From positions 231,570 through 295,569 of the forward strand of contig NZ_BMNS01000003.1 in NCBI RefSeq assembly GCF_014646675.1: a DNA stretch of 64,000 bases, read 5' to 3'. The position numbers and the translations under genes were made by a program. The stretch is from Lutibacter litoralis (lineage in GTDB: Bacteria; Bacteroidota; Bacteroidia; Flavobacteriales; Flavobacteriaceae). A model generated the notes under the pieces. That model did no database searches. It worked only from the letters and a program-made list of their open reading frames with translations, and was not told where the DNA came from. How positions within the stretch are numbered: position 1 is the first letter of the stretch; every line of letters starts with the position of its first letter. This document shows, piece by piece, positions 43,439 to 53,146 of this stretch.

Positions 43439-44617
43439 ATGAATTATATTTTATATGACGGTTCTGTGCGAGATGCATTATTGCCTTTTACCTACACAAA
43501 GCCAGTTGCAGATTTACGTATAGGTATTCTCACTATTCGTCAAAAATGGGAAAAGCATCTAGGATTTACAACAACTACTTTAACCGAAGAATATTTAGAA
43601 GAAAAATATCCAATGGTAGAAATGGCGAAAAATGTTATGATAAACGCTTCGTTTTTACCAACAACTTCATTGGTTGAAATTATAAAAGGACTGAAAGAAA
43701 ATCAAGCAGTTTATAAAAATAATGAAGTAATTGCTTTTTATACTACTGATAATCAGGAGGAAGTTGATTTTGAAGTGTATGAAAAAATAGATTTTAAAGA
43801 CGAGATTTTACAAATTTGTAATACGTGGGATTTGTTTTCTCTAAATGATGCTGCTATTAGACTGGATTTTGAATTAGTTACTGAAGGAAGAAAATCACAA
43901 GCAATACCAGAAGGAGTTAACTGTCTTAATAAAGATGATATTTTTATTGAAGAAGGAGCTGAGGTATTATTTTCAACTTTAAATGCAAGTACAGGCCCAA
44001 TTTATATTGGTAAAGATGCTTTAATTATGGAAGGTAGTGCTATTAGAGGTCCTTTTAGTTTGGGTAAAGATAGTGTTGTTAAAATGGGAGCAACAATATA
44101 TGGAGCCACAACAGTAGGTCCAAACTGTACAGTTGGTGGTGAAATTAAAAATAGTGTTTTAATGGCATATTCCAATAAAGGGCATGAAGGTTATTTAGGA
44201 AATTCAGTAATAGGTGAATGGTGTAATTTGGGTGCGGGAACTAACAATTCTAATCTGAAAAACAATTATGCTGAGGTAAAGTTATGGAGCTATGAGACTC
44301 AGAGGTTTGCTAAAACTGGTTTGCAATTTTGTGGTTTAATGATGGGAGATCATTCTAAATGTGCAATAAATACTATGTTTAATACAGGAACTGTTTTAGG
44401 TGTAAGTGCTAATATTTATGGTAGTAATTTTCCAAGAAATTTTATTCCTTCATTTAGTTGGGGTGGAGCTGCTGGTTTTTCTGAATATAAAGTTTCCAAA
44501 GCTATAGAAACTGCATCTTTGGTTTTTGCGCGTAAAGGATTGGAATTTGATGAGCAAGGAAAAAGAATTTTAAATCATATTTTTGAGTTAACTTCAAAAT
44601 ATAGAAATTTTAAATAA
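43439..44617 (+). CDS. GlmU-like sugar nucleotidyltransferase / acyltransferase
   Basis: A 392-residue protein of the Bacteroidota GlmU-family group. The N-terminal nucleotidyltransferase-like domain starts MNYILYDGSVRDALLPFTYT, a reduced version of the NTP-transfer fold. The C-terminal domain is a left-handed beta helix of hexapeptide repeats (IYIGKDALIMEGSAIRGPF, SVVKMGATIYGATTVGPNCT). The family is annotated as putative sugar nucleotidyltransferase; it may make an activated sugar for envelope synthesis, but the substrate is not known. Monocistronic, with an exact promoter. Confidence 0.88.
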   Translation: MNYILYDGSVRDALLPFTYTKPVADLRIGILTIRQKWEKHLGFTTTTLTEEYLEEKYPMVEMAKNVMINASFLPTTSLVEIIKGLKENQAVYKNNEVIAFYTTDNQEEVDFEVYEKIDFKDEILQICNTWDLFSLNDAAIRLDFELVTEGRKSQAIPEGVNCLNKDDIFIEEGAEVLFSTLNASTGPIYIGKDALIMEGSAIRGPFSLGKDSVVKMGATIYGATTVGPNCTVGGEIKNSVLMAYSNKGHEGYLGNSVIGEWCNLGAGTNNSNLKNNYAEVKLWSYETQRFAKTGLQFCGLMMGDHSKCAINTMFNTGTVLGVSANIYGSNFPRNFIPSFSWGGAAGFSEYKVSKAIETASLVFARKGLEFDEQGKRILNHIFELTSKYRNFK

Positions 44618-44694
44618 AAGCAATTTGGATATTAATTTAATTCATCTGTAATCTGTAAATATTTTTGGCTTTATTTTATTATTAATAATTGATT

Positions 44695-45357
44695 TTAATT
44701 TTTAAATAGAACTTTTTTGAAATTAAGTTGTTTTAGGTTTAAAGACTTTTTATCAATTTTAATTATTTTAAACTGTTGTATACTACCCTTGGCAATGACC
44801 AACTCTGGACAGCATTCTCCAAGAATAAACTTTAAGTCAGTATTATAAGTTTCTGAAATAGTTGCTTCTAGAGACTTGTAACCGATAAATTCAACTATTA
44901 TTTTATTAAATTTTTTATTTGGGATTATTGCTACTCCATCAAAATTAGTAGTGATTTTTTCAATTAATTCATTTTGACTTGATTTTAAAAAAACATTAGT
45001 TCCAGGTAAATTTTCTCCCTTTAAATTGGAAACAATAATTCTAAATTCCGTTTTATCAATATCAGGATTAATAATTTCTACATACCCTTTATTTTTTTCT
45101 ATTTCATCACTATAAATACAAGTAATAATAGAATTATCAACTTCATATTTTCCTTTACCACCAGCGTATCCTGGATCAGAAGTTAAACTTTCAAAAGAAT
45201 TATCATCATAAAAAACAATTCTTTCAATTTTTTTTAAATTTATGGTATGTCCATTATTACTTGGTGTTATATATTCCCAAACAATTTGTTTGTTTTGACT
45301 AACCAAGTAGAACGGAAAAATAAACAATATTATTCCAATAATAATTGTATTTTTCAT
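44695..45357 (-). CDS. Secreted protein with carboxypeptidase-regulatory-like domain
   Basis: A 220-residue exported protein: signal peptide MKNTIIIGIILFIFPFYLVS, a lipocalin-like first part (SFESLTSDPGYAGGKGKYEV), then from about residue 105 a CarboxypepD_reg-like beta-sandwich (VSNLKGENLPGTNVFLKSSQ and TTNFDGVAIIPNK, FIGYKSLEATIS). That domain is common in SusC-type receptors and in stand-alone envelope proteins of Bacteroidota. It stands alone; 77 bases from the GlmU-like stop on the opposite strand. Function unknown. Confidence 0.78.
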   Translation of the reverse strand: MKNTIIIGIILFIFPFYLVSQNKQIVWEYITPSNNGHTINLKKIERIVFYDDNSFESLTSDPGYAGGKGKYEVDNSIITCIYSDEIEKNKGYVEIINPDIDKTEFRIIVSNLKGENLPGTNVFLKSSQNELIEKITTNFDGVAIIPNKKFNKIIVEFIGYKSLEATISETYNTDLKFILGECCPELVIAKGSIQQFKIIKIDKKSLNLKQLNFKKVLFKN

Positions 45358-45528
45358 TGTGTTTTTGAGTTGTTTTTTATTTCAAATAATATTTATTTCT
45401 CAATTTGTTGCAATTTTCTAAGCTATTTTGGTAACAATTGTTGAATAACAAGATTGTACAATTACTATTTCAAAATTTTGTAATTTATTATATGTATTGT
45501 TAATTAAAGGTTGTTTTTATTTATAAAT

Positions 45529-46566
45529 TTAAGGAATTCGAACAACTGTATATTCTAATTCCCGTAATTGATTAATGAGCCCTTCCTCTCCACTTAAATG
45601 ACCTGCACCTACAGCTATAAAACAAGATGATTCTATTAATAATTTAGGAATTTTATTCATCCAGTAATTATTGCGTTTGTCAAACAAAAGTTTATTGCTT
45701 TCTATTATAAAATTATCGTTCTCGAGGTAATACAAAAGTTTATTATTATAAATATTGACTTCTTCTTGTTTGTTTGTATTTAGAGAGAAACTTAGATCTT
45801 GCTTTAAATATGATAATAGGTAACTTTCCGCTATGTCTTGTCTTAAAGAGTTTATTGTAATATGGTTTTTAATATAATAAAGCATAATATCAACCTCGGT
45901 GCTATAACTTAATTGTGAATAAAGATTATCGACCGAATCTATAACTTCTAGATATTCTGCAGGAGAATCTAAAGAAACGATTTTCATATTACGTTTTCTT
46001 GCTAGATTTCGTATATATGAATCAAGATAATATTTTTTTAATGTATCATTTGTTGGGATATGATTTTTTGAATTAGATGTATTGAGAGACTCTCTATAAG
46101 AAAAATTAAAGTAATATAATAGATCAATAGGTCGTAAATTAATATTAGCAAGCTTAAAACTTGTTAGTAATTTACTAGAGTTTATACAAGAATCTAATAA
46201 GTTTTTTTGTTTGTTATTTAATAAATTATCATAGGTTGAATCTTTTATAGGCCAAGGTTTTAAATTGTTTCTTATTGAATTTAGATTATTTTCCTTTTTT
46301 TTATTAGAAAATTTGAAGTAATCAGCAAGTTGAACTTCACATATAAGTTGATTTGATAAGTTAAATATTGAATCAAATGTTTTGATGGAATCAAGAATTT
46401 TCATACCACCTTCTTTATGATATGTTCCAAATAAATATGAGTTGTGTTTTAGTCCATTGCCTGATATTTTCCAAAATAATCCATTTTGCGGTAAAGGTTC
46501 AATATGCTTTGGTCTACACTGTAAAATAGAAAGAATTATGATTATGCTAAGTAATAGTTTTCTCAT
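45529..46566 (-). CDS. TraB/GumN family lipoprotein
   Basis: A 345-residue lipoprotein: MRKLLLSIIIILSILQC has its lipobox Cys at residue 17. The TraB/GumN signature is seen at both ends: GLFWKISGNGLKHNSYLFGT YH-type opening (split here as FWKISGNG and SYLFGTYHKEGG) and the closing CFIAVGAGHLSGEEGLI. These proteins are suspected metalloproteases (the Tiki-like fold), with His of GTYH and Glu/His of the GAGHL motif as metal ligands. The middle is rich in Asn, Lys and Tyr. It stands alone between the CarboxypepD-like protein and mutS2. Confidence 0.83.
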   Translation of the reverse strand: MRKLLLSIIIILSILQCRPKHIEPLPQNGLFWKISGNGLKHNSYLFGTYHKEGGMKILDSIKTFDSIFNLSNQLICEVQLADYFKFSNKKKENNLNSIRNNLKPWPIKDSTYDNLLNNKQKNLLDSCINSSKLLTSFKLANINLRPIDLLYYFNFSYRESLNTSNSKNHIPTNDTLKKYYLDSYIRNLARKRNMKIVSLDSPAEYLEVIDSVDNLYSQLSYSTEVDIMLYYIKNHITINSLRQDIAESYLLSYLKQDLSFSLNTNKQEEVNIYNNKLLYYLENDNFIIESNKLLFDKRNNYWMNKIPKLLIESSCFIAVGAGHLSGEEGLINQLRELEYTVVRIP

Positions 46567-46640
46567 AATTTATTTTAAAGTTATTTGACTTCGATTTATA
46601 TAGAACTAATTTAATAAATAAAAACCAAATAGAAATTAAA

Positions 46641-46666
46641 GCACCCTATAAGTTGGGTGTTTTTTT
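46641..46666 (+). terminator. Hairpin with plus-strand T-run between mutS2 and the TraB gene
   Basis: Six-base-pair stem (46641-46646 with 46655-46660) followed on the plus strand by seven T. On the minus strand, the direction of both neighbours, the tail is only CTTTAATTT. It may still end mutS2 transcription weakly or stop antisense RNA. Confidence 0.4.
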
Positions 46667-46688
46667 CGACTAGCAGTTGTAAAAATAG

Positions 46689-48896
46689 CTATTTTTTCTT
46701 AGCAGATTCAACCAGTTCTAATTTATTAATAGTTGTTTTAGTTGTAAAAACACCATAATTAATAAATGCATTGTTTTTTTCAATCTTCTCAATGGTACCA
46801 CAAGCATTACTGTCGATTAATCTAACTTTGTCGTTTACTTTAAAAATATAATCAGCTCTTTGTTTTGCAACCTTTTTTGCTTCAGTTTTCTTATGTTCTC
46901 TAACCTTAACAACTTCAACCAACACTTCTTTTTCCGTTGTAATTAACTTTTTTTCTTCTGTTTTTTGCTCAACTTTTACTTTCTGTTTTTGAGCCTTTGT
47001 TTTAGGTTTTGGTGGATTTTTTTTAAGGTGTTTTGTTTTTTCAGAAGTTACCCAGTTATTAAATGCTAGGTTCAGCTCTTTTTTATTATTGGTCTGTAAG
47101 TATTTGTTTAATAGTTCATTAATTTTTCTTCCGTAAGCCAACATTTTCTGATTGCTATCGTATAATGTTTGAAAACTTTCCAGTTTTTCTTGAATTTTTT
47201 CTTGCTTTTCTGTCAGAGCACCTGTTTTTTCAGCAGCAATATTTTTTTCTTTTTCTAAGCTTTCAGAAGTCTTTTGGAGAATATTACGTTCTTTTTGAAG
47301 TCTAGAGATTGTCTTATCCAATCTTACTTTTTCTCCTTCAACACGTTTTTTTGCTTTGTTAATTAAACTAAAAGGAATTCCATTTTTTTGCGCAACTTCA
47401 AAAGTAAAAGAACTTCCGGCTTGTCCAATAAATAATTTAAATAGTGGTTCTAAGGTTTTTTCGTTGAATTGCATATTAGCATTTGCAACATTTTCCAGTT
47501 CGTTTGCCAATACTTTTAAATTAGAATAGTGTGTTGTTATAATTCCGTACGCATTTTTATTATAAAATTCTTCTAAAAAAATTTCAGCCAATGCGCCACC
47601 TAATTCAGGATCACTTCCTGTACCAAATTCATCAATTAAAAACAGCGTGCTTCCATTACATCTTCTTAAAAAACTTCGCATATTTTTTAAACGATAACTA
47701 TAAGTACTTAGTTGGTTTTCAATAGACTGATTGTCGCCAATATCTGTTAAAATTTTATCAAAAAAATAAGATGAAGAGCGTTCGTGTACAGGAATTAAAA
47801 TACCACTTTGCAACATTACTTGCAATAAACCTATAGTTTTTAGTGTGATACTTTTACCACCTGCATTTGGACCGGAAATAACAATAATTTGTTGTTTGTT
47901 ATTTAATTCTAACGTTTGAGGAACTGTTTTTAAGTGCTTTTCGTTATTTTTTAGTAATAAAATTGGATGATAAGCATCTCGTAAGAATACCTTTTTTTCA
48001 GTAGTAATTTTTGGTAAACAAGCTTCAATCTTTTTAGCATATTTAGCTTTTGCTCCAATAACATCTAGCTTTATTAAAAAGTTTTGGTAGGCAATTAAAT
48101 CTGGAACAAAAACTCTTATTTTGTTAGTTAATTCCTTTAAAATACGAACAATTTCTTGATGTTCTTCGTAAGCAAGATTTTGTAATTCTCTACTAAATTG
48201 TAATGTTGTTTCAGGTGCAATATAAACAATGCTTCCAGTTTTTGAGCTCCCTAAAAGGCTACCTTTTACCTTTCTTCTATACATTGCTTGTACGGCCAAA
48301 ACTCGCTGATTGTCAACTACAGATTCTCTAATTTCATCTAAATAACCAGAGCTACTATACATACTTAAAGCTTTCGTAAAACTTGAACCAATTTTTGAAC
48401 GTACAGCGTTAATTTCAGTCCTAATTTGTTTTAAAAGGACCGACGCGTTTTCATTTACTTCAGCAAATGAAGTGATGATTGAATTAATGTTTTCTGTAAT
48501 AAGTTTTTGATAATCAATTTCTTCTGAGAAATTATACAATGAAGGGTAAATTGTTTTAAACTTTTTTAAAAATTTTAAAAGTTCAAAAATTGTGGTTACA
48601 TTATTAGAAATTTTTAAAAAGGAAGCAGGTTCTAAATAACTATTTTCAATATTTAATAAATGAATTTCCTTTTGAATATCATCAAAATAATGATTTGGTA
48701 GTCTGTTATCATTCTCATAAGAAGAAAGGTATTCATTTACCAAATTTAGTTCAGAAATTAGTGCTGCTTTTGTGTTAAAAGGTCTAATTTCTAAAGCGCT
48801 ATTTTTTCCTAATTCAGAAATACAATTTTCACTTACCGATTGTAAAATGGTAAAAAATTCTAAATCTATTAATGTTTTTTCTGAAATGTTACTCAT
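46689..48896 (-). CDS. mutS2: MutS2 family protein without Smr domain
   Basis: I start the protein at ATG 48896 (MSNISEKTLIDLEFFTILQS), giving 735 residues; the frame from 48926 includes promoter sequence. The MutS core/lever helices precede the ABC-type ATPase domain with Walker A ISGPNAGGKSITLKTIG, the Q/signature region and Walker B STLFLIDEFGTGSDPELGGA. A long coiled coil (residues about 520-610) and a Lys/Glu-rich linker follow. The C-terminus (DKVRLIDSNACGTIEKIEKN) is a KOW-like domain; the Smr nuclease domain of typical MutS2 is absent. MutS2 suppresses recombination and, in Bacillus, rescues collided ribosomes. Divergent from ung. Confidence 0.92.
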   Translation of the reverse strand: MSNISEKTLIDLEFFTILQSVSENCISELGKNSALEIRPFNTKAALISELNLVNEYLSSYENDNRLPNHYFDDIQKEIHLLNIENSYLEPASFLKISNNVTTIFELLKFLKKFKTIYPSLYNFSEEIDYQKLITENINSIITSFAEVNENASVLLKQIRTEINAVRSKIGSSFTKALSMYSSSGYLDEIRESVVDNQRVLAVQAMYRRKVKGSLLGSSKTGSIVYIAPETTLQFSRELQNLAYEEHQEIVRILKELTNKIRVFVPDLIAYQNFLIKLDVIGAKAKYAKKIEACLPKITTEKKVFLRDAYHPILLLKNNEKHLKTVPQTLELNNKQQIIVISGPNAGGKSITLKTIGLLQVMLQSGILIPVHERSSSYFFDKILTDIGDNQSIENQLSTYSYRLKNMRSFLRRCNGSTLFLIDEFGTGSDPELGGALAEIFLEEFYNKNAYGIITTHYSNLKVLANELENVANANMQFNEKTLEPLFKLFIGQAGSSFTFEVAQKNGIPFSLINKAKKRVEGEKVRLDKTISRLQKERNILQKTSESLEKEKNIAAEKTGALTEKQEKIQEKLESFQTLYDSNQKMLAYGRKINELLNKYLQTNNKKELNLAFNNWVTSEKTKHLKKNPPKPKTKAQKQKVKVEQKTEEKKLITTEKEVLVEVVKVREHKKTEAKKVAKQRADYIFKVNDKVRLIDSNACGTIEKIEKNNAFINYGVFTTKTTINKLELVESAKKK

Positions 48897-48923
48897 AAAA
48901 AGTGCTACTTTTGACACAATGTA

Positions 48924-48951
48924 CAAAAGTATAAATTTAACGTGAATACAA
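48924..48951 (-). promoter_or_regulatory. mutS2 promoter (TTG-N17-TACTTTTG)
   Basis: On the minus strand TTG (48951-48949), 17 bases, TACTTTTG (48931-48924). The spacing is slightly short. The position supports ATG 48896 as the mutS2 start. Confidence 0.6.
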
Positions 48952-48954
48952 GTA

Positions 48955-49620
48955 ATGAAAATTGAAATAGCTACTAGTTGGAGAGAAATACTCGATGCTG
49001 AGTTGAAAAAGTCTTATTTTGAGGAACTTACGATGTTTGTGAGACAAGAGTATGAAACAAATTTATGTTTTCCTCCTGAAAATAAACTATTTGAAGCTTT
49101 TAATTTATGCCCTTTTGAAGATTTAAAAGTTGTAATTATTGGTCAGGATCCGTATCATGATGTTGGACAAGCACACGGACTTTGTTTTTCTGTGAACGAT
49201 GGTGTTAAACATCCTCCTTCTCTTATAAATATTTTTAAAGAAATTGAAGCTGATTTAAATATTCCATATCCAATAAGTGGAAGTTTAGAGCGTTGGGCTA
49301 AGCAAGGAGTACTTTTATTAAATGCAACTTTATCTGTAAGAGCACATAAGGCTGGATCGCATCAAAAAAAGGGATGGGAGCAATTTACAGATGCAGTTAT
49401 TTCTAAAGTTTCAAAGGAACATGAACATGTTGTTTTTTTACTTTGGGGTGGTTTTGCCAAAAAGAAAGGTTTAAAGATAGATACCAGTAAACATTTTGTT
49501 TTAACAAGTGGACATCCGTCACCGTTAAGTGCAAATAGAGGTTATTGGTTTGGTAATAAGCATTTTAGTAAAGCAAATAGTTATTTAGAAAACAACAATT
49601 TACCAATAATTAATTGGTGA
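48955..49620 (+). CDS. ung: Uracil-DNA glycosylase
   Basis: A 221-residue family 1 UDG that removes uracil from DNA to start base-excision repair. The water-activating motif GQDPYHDVGQAHGLCFSV (catalytic Asp), the Pro-rich loop GVKHPPSLINIF, the uracil-binding LLNATLSVRAHKAGSH and the C-terminal Leu loop GHPSPLSANRG are all present and normal in spacing. Divergent from mutS2 with a 58-base shared spacer, so both repair genes use overlapping promoter DNA. Confidence 0.98.
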   Translation: MKIEIATSWREILDAELKKSYFEELTMFVRQEYETNLCFPPENKLFEAFNLCPFEDLKVVIIGQDPYHDVGQAHGLCFSVNDGVKHPPSLINIFKEIEADLNIPYPISGSLERWAKQGVLLLNATLSVRAHKAGSHQKKGWEQFTDAVISKVSKEHEHVVFLLWGGFAKKKGLKIDTSKHFVLTSGHPSPLSANRGYWFGNKHFSKANSYLENNNLPIINW

Positions 49621-49681
49621 TTTTTGTCATATTTATTAAATGTAATATTAGTTACTTTTATTTAAAATTAAATCAATTCAA

Positions 49682-50404
49682 ATGAAAAAAAATATAAATT
49701 ATATTGTCTTTGTTATCAGCATGTTACTAGTAATTTCTTGTAAAGAAAAAAGTAATTATTCTAAAATAGATACACCACAAACTGCTTCAAAAACAACTAT
49801 TCACAAAATTGTTGTTGATGAATATGTTGGAGGCGGAACGTACGCTTACTTAAATGTAACTGAGGGTAATGATAGTTATTGGATGGCAATTCCAAATATG
49901 GATGTGAAAGAAGGAGGTACTTATTTTTATGATGGAGGAATGGTTATGAAAGACTTTAAAAGTGAACAACTAAATAGAGTTTTTGATGAAATTATTTTTG
50001 TTGAGGGAATTAGAACTTCTGAAGAAGTTGCTAGTCCTGCACAAAATGAGGGACATGTACATAATACAGCAGAAGCCGCCGTGGAAGAAGTAGTAAAAAT
50101 TGAAAAAGCTGAGAACGGAATTTCTTTAGATGAATTACTTTCTAATAAAAAATCATATGAAGGTAAAAAAGTAATTTTAAAAGGAAAAGTTGTAAAAGTA
50201 AATAATGGAATTATGAACAAGAACTGGGTGCATATTGCTGATGGAACTCAATTTGAAGATAAAAAAAGTATTACTGTTACAACGCAAGAAATTATTGAAG
50301 TAGGTGATATTGTAACTTTTAAAGGTAAAATTACATTAGAGAAAGATTTTGGATACGGATATGTTTATGATATTCTTCTGGAAGAAGGTGAATTAATAAA
50401 ATAG
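49682..50404 (+). CDS. OB-fold lipoprotein
   Basis: A 240-residue lipoprotein: MKKNINYIVFVISMLLVISC has its lipobox Cys at residue 20. Two similar beta-rich units can be seen, residues about 40-110 (VDEYVGGGTYAYLNVTEG, SYWMAIPNMDVKEGGTYF) and about 140-240 (SLDELLSNKKSYEGKKVILK, NWVHIADGTQFEDKKSITV). Both resemble OB-fold nucleic-acid/GW-type domains seen in stand-alone bacterial lipoproteins. A His-rich linker (NEGHVHNTAEA) separates them. Function unknown. Ends in a clear terminator. Confidence 0.82.
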   Translation: MKKNINYIVFVISMLLVISCKEKSNYSKIDTPQTASKTTIHKIVVDEYVGGGTYAYLNVTEGNDSYWMAIPNMDVKEGGTYFYDGGMVMKDFKSEQLNRVFDEIIFVEGIRTSEEVASPAQNEGHVHNTAEAAVEEVVKIEKAENGISLDELLSNKKSYEGKKVILKGKVVKVNNGIMNKNWVHIADGTQFEDKKSITVTTQEIIEVGDIVTFKGKITLEKDFGYGYVYDILLEEGELIK

Positions 50405-50418
50405 TGAATAGGTAAAAT

Positions 50419-50448
50419 AAAAAAAAGCGCTTTGGGCGCTTTTTTTTA
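50419..50448 (+). terminator. Terminator of the OB-fold lipoprotein gene
   Basis: GC-rich stem core (AAGCGC with GCGCTT near 50425-50441), five-base loop, then T-run to 50448. Confidence 0.9.
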
Positions 50449-50599
50449 TTAACTAACTCAATTTATATAATGAAAACAAAGCTAACAACTTCTTTGCTTC
50501 ATTTTAATTAAAGCAATACTTGTGCCAAAAAAGAGACTACGATTGTTAAATATAAGTTAAGGTTAATTTATTTGTAAATTCTAACTAAATTATTTTAAT

Positions 50600-50894
50600 A
50601 TGAACAAAATAGCGAAATTTTTAGCAATTTTTGTTTCAAATTTAGGGTTTGTAAAACCAATTTTAAACGGGATAATGAATTCTTATGAATATAGAACTAT
50701 TAATAATGAATTTTCATTTATTGTAATTGAAGAAAAAGGACGAGATATTCCTATGATGAAAAATCAGTTTAATTCTTTTTTGATAGAAAACCTCCATACA
50801 AAAGATACAATTTTATTTAGAACCTTTAAAATTCTGGAACTGGAATTTTTATTTTACAGATAAAAAGTATAAATACCCTTTGTTAAAAGATTAA
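50600..50894 (+). pseudogene. Small uncharacterised gene with frameshift at an A-run
   Basis: From ATG 50600 the frame reads MNKIAKFLAIFVSNLGFVKP, then NNEFSFIVIEEKGRDIP and DTILFRTFK, after which it degenerates (ILELEFLFYR) and stops at 50863. One base further, from 50832, the plus-one frame reads FWNWNFYFTDKKYKYPLLKD and stops at 50894; this has far more coding character and joins naturally after RTFK. The break is at AAAA (50828-50831): removing one A, or restoring a small deletion, would give a ~97-residue protein. N-terminal hydrophobic segment; function unknown. The shift may be real or a sequencing slip. Confidence 0.72.
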
Positions 50895-50988
50895 TTATCT
50901 TTTTAAGATAAAAGTTGGTTTAATTAAAAAACAAAAGGTTGCAAGTAGTCTTTGGTTTAATAAAAAAAGTTAAATTAGATTATGTTTT

Positions 50989-51864
50989 TTACTCTAAATG
51001 TTTTTGAGCCTTATAAGATGATCTAACTAAAGCACTACTTTCTACATGTCTAAACCCCATTTCTAATCCAATTTTCTTGTATTTATCAAATTGTTTTGGA
51101 GTAATAAATTCTTTAACAGGTAAATGCTTTTTACTAGGTTGTAAATATTGCCCTATGGTTAAAATATCAACTTTAGCATTTGCTAAATCTTGCATAGTTT
51201 CAATTACTTCAGCTTCAGTTTCACCTAAACCAAGCATAATGCCAGATTTAGTTCTACGTTGCCCTTGGTCTTTCATATATTTTAAAACCTCTAAACTACG
51301 GTTGTATTTTGCTTGAATTCGCACTTCCCGAGTTAGGCGTCTCACAGTTTCTAGATTGTGAGAAATTACTTCAGGAGCAACAGCTAGAATTCGATCTACA
51401 TTAGTTGTGTTTCCTTGAAAATCTGGTATTAAAGTTTCTAATGTTGTAGTTGGATTTGCTCTTCTAATAGCATTTACAGTTTCAGCCCAAATAATAGAAC
51501 CGCCATCTTTAATATCATCTCTATCAACAGATGTAATAACAGCGTGTTTTATATTCATTAATTTAATGGAACGTGCAACTTTTTCGGGCTCTTCCCAATC
51601 TACCGTTTCTGGTCTTCCAGTTTTTACACCGCAAAAACCACATGAACGTGTACAAATATTTCCTAAAATCATAAAAGTTGCTGTGCCTTCGGTCCAACAT
51701 TCACCCATATTTGGACAACTTCCACTTGTACAAATAGTGTTTAGTTTGTACTTATCAACTACACTTCTTAATTCCGTATATTTTTTTCCAACAGGTAATT
51801 TTACGCGCAACCATTTTGGTTTTTGTATTTTCTTATCTGTTGGTATTGTTATTTCTTTGCTCAT
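50989..51864 (-). CDS. lipA: Lipoyl synthase
   Basis: A radical-SAM enzyme that inserts two sulfur atoms into octanoyl groups on lipoyl-carrier proteins. The start is set at ATG 51864 ([20 protein letters not shown]), giving 291 residues. The auxiliary-cluster motif [12 protein letters not shown] and the radical-SAM motif CTRSCGFC are intact, followed by [15 protein letters not shown] and [14 protein letters not shown]; the C-terminal [10 protein letters not shown] holds the conserved Ser that ligates the auxiliary cluster. The Nramp-like gene ends 34 bases upstream on the same strand. Confidence 0.97.
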   Translation of the reverse strand: MSKEITIPTDKKIQKPKWLRVKLPVGKKYTELRSVVDKYKLNTICTSGSCPNMGECWTEGTATFMILGNICTRSCGFCGVKTGRPETVDWEEPEKVARSIKLMNIKHAVITSVDRDDIKDGGSIIWAETVNAIRRANPTTTLETLIPDFQGNTTNVDRILAVAPEVISHNLETVRRLTREVRIQAKYNRSLEVLKYMKDQGQRRTKSGIMLGLGETEAEVIETMQDLANAKVDILTIGQYLQPSKKHLPVKEFITPKQFDKYKKIGLEMGFRHVESSALVRSSYKAQKHLE

Positions 51865-51898
51865 TTCATTCAAAATTGAATGCAAAAATACAAAGAAT

Positions 51899-53146
51899 TT
51901 ATAAACTGAATAAATACCAAATGCTAAATCCTATTAAAAATAAAATTCCAAACCAACTTAGAAGTTTTATTGGAGTTGAGGGCCTCCATTGTTTTGGAGT
52001 GTGTTTTCCAGATATTAAAAGGAAATTTATGATAGCATAAAAAGGGGCTGTTAAAAACGATAGTATTGTTGCAATTTTAATTAAAACGCCCATTTCAGAC
52101 ATAAAAAATAGTAAAATAGCAATAGTTCCAATAGCTAGAAAACTAATCCAAAACCAATATATATTTTTATAAGATTTATTTGTGAGTAAATCAAAAGCCT
52201 TCGTCATTGCTCTTGGCGAAGCATCTAAGGTTGTTAGTGTTGTACTAAACATTGTTGTAAATGCGGCTGCTGCAATAAAAATATACATTCCAGTACCTAA
52301 GTTTTTAGTGTATAATTGGATGAGTTGTTGCGAAAACTCTACAGCGCTGCCACTAAAAGTTTCACCAGAATTAAACATAATTAGGGCACCTAAAGAAACA
52401 AAACAAATTCCTAAAATTAGGGTACCAGCAAAACCTATATTAAAATCGAAAATTGCTTGTTTTGTGTTGAACTTAATAGTATTGTCTTTTTGTTTTTCAA
52501 TTGCCCAAAGAGATTGCCAAATAGAAACATCGAGAGGAGCTGGCATCCATCCTAAGAAAGCAATTAAGAAACCTACTTCTACACTTCCTTTAGGTAAAAT
52601 TTGAGTAAAATTTACAGTTGTATCTGTATTAAAATAAGCAATAGTTAAAGCTGCTAAGGTGCTTATTGTTAAGGTTATAATAATAAGTTTCATTAAATTA
52701 TCTAGTAATTTATATTTCCCTATTACTAATAATGAAAAACAAATTAGTGTAATTATAATACTCCAGATAACTGGGTTTGTAGTTATTCCAAACAAATTTG
52801 CTGCTAATCCAGCTGTAACAATAGTAACCGCAGCCTGTATGGTAAACATTGTAGCTAAGTTTAGAATAAAATAGGTTTGTAAAACGCCTTTTCCTAGTTT
52901 TTTATAGCCATCTAATAAACTCTCTCCAGTTGCGGTTGCATATCTTGGGCCAAATTGAAAAAAAGGATATTTAACAATATGTATTAATACCAAAGCCCAA
53001 ATTAAACCAAAACCAAAATTGGCTCCAGCTCTGGTAGATTGCACTAAATGTGAAACTCCAATTGCTGCACCAGCAAACAGTAATCCTGGACCTAATTTTT
53101 TTAGCCAATTATTTGTTTTTGAAATCATTTTTTGATGACTTTTCAA
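51899..53146 (-). CDS. Nramp-related transporter lacking the metal-site motifs
   Basis: A 415-residue protein with about eleven membrane segments and the general Nramp/APC pattern ([20 protein letters not shown] at the N-terminus). In true Nramp Mn/Fe transporters helix 1 has DPGN and helix 6 has (A/C)MPH. Here helix 1 reads [13 protein letters not shown] and helix 6 [15 protein letters not shown], so the usual transition-metal ligands are missing. Substrate therefore unknown; it may carry another cation or solute. The start at 53146 overlaps the sigma-factor gene by 38 bases; a second ATG at 53128 is possible. Co-transcribed with the sigma factor. Confidence 0.85.
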   Translation of the reverse strand: MKSHQKMISKTNNWLKKLGPGLLFAGAAIGVSHLVQSTRAGANFGFGLIWALVLIHIVKYPFFQFGPRYATATGESLLDGYKKLGKGVLQTYFILNLATMFTIQAAVTIVTAGLAANLFGITTNPVIWSIIITLICFSLLVIGKYKLLDNLMKLIIITLTISTLAALTIAYFNTDTTVNFTQILPKGSVEVGFLIAFLGWMPAPLDVSIWQSLWAIEKQKDNTIKFNTKQAIFDFNIGFAGTLILGICFVSLGALIMFNSGETFSGSAVEFSQQLIQLYTKNLGTGMYIFIAAAAFTTMFSTTLTTLDASPRAMTKAFDLLTNKSYKNIYWFWISFLAIGTIAILLFFMSEMGVLIKIATILSFLTAPFYAIINFLLISGKHTPKQWRPSTPIKLLSWFGILFLIGFSIWYLFSL

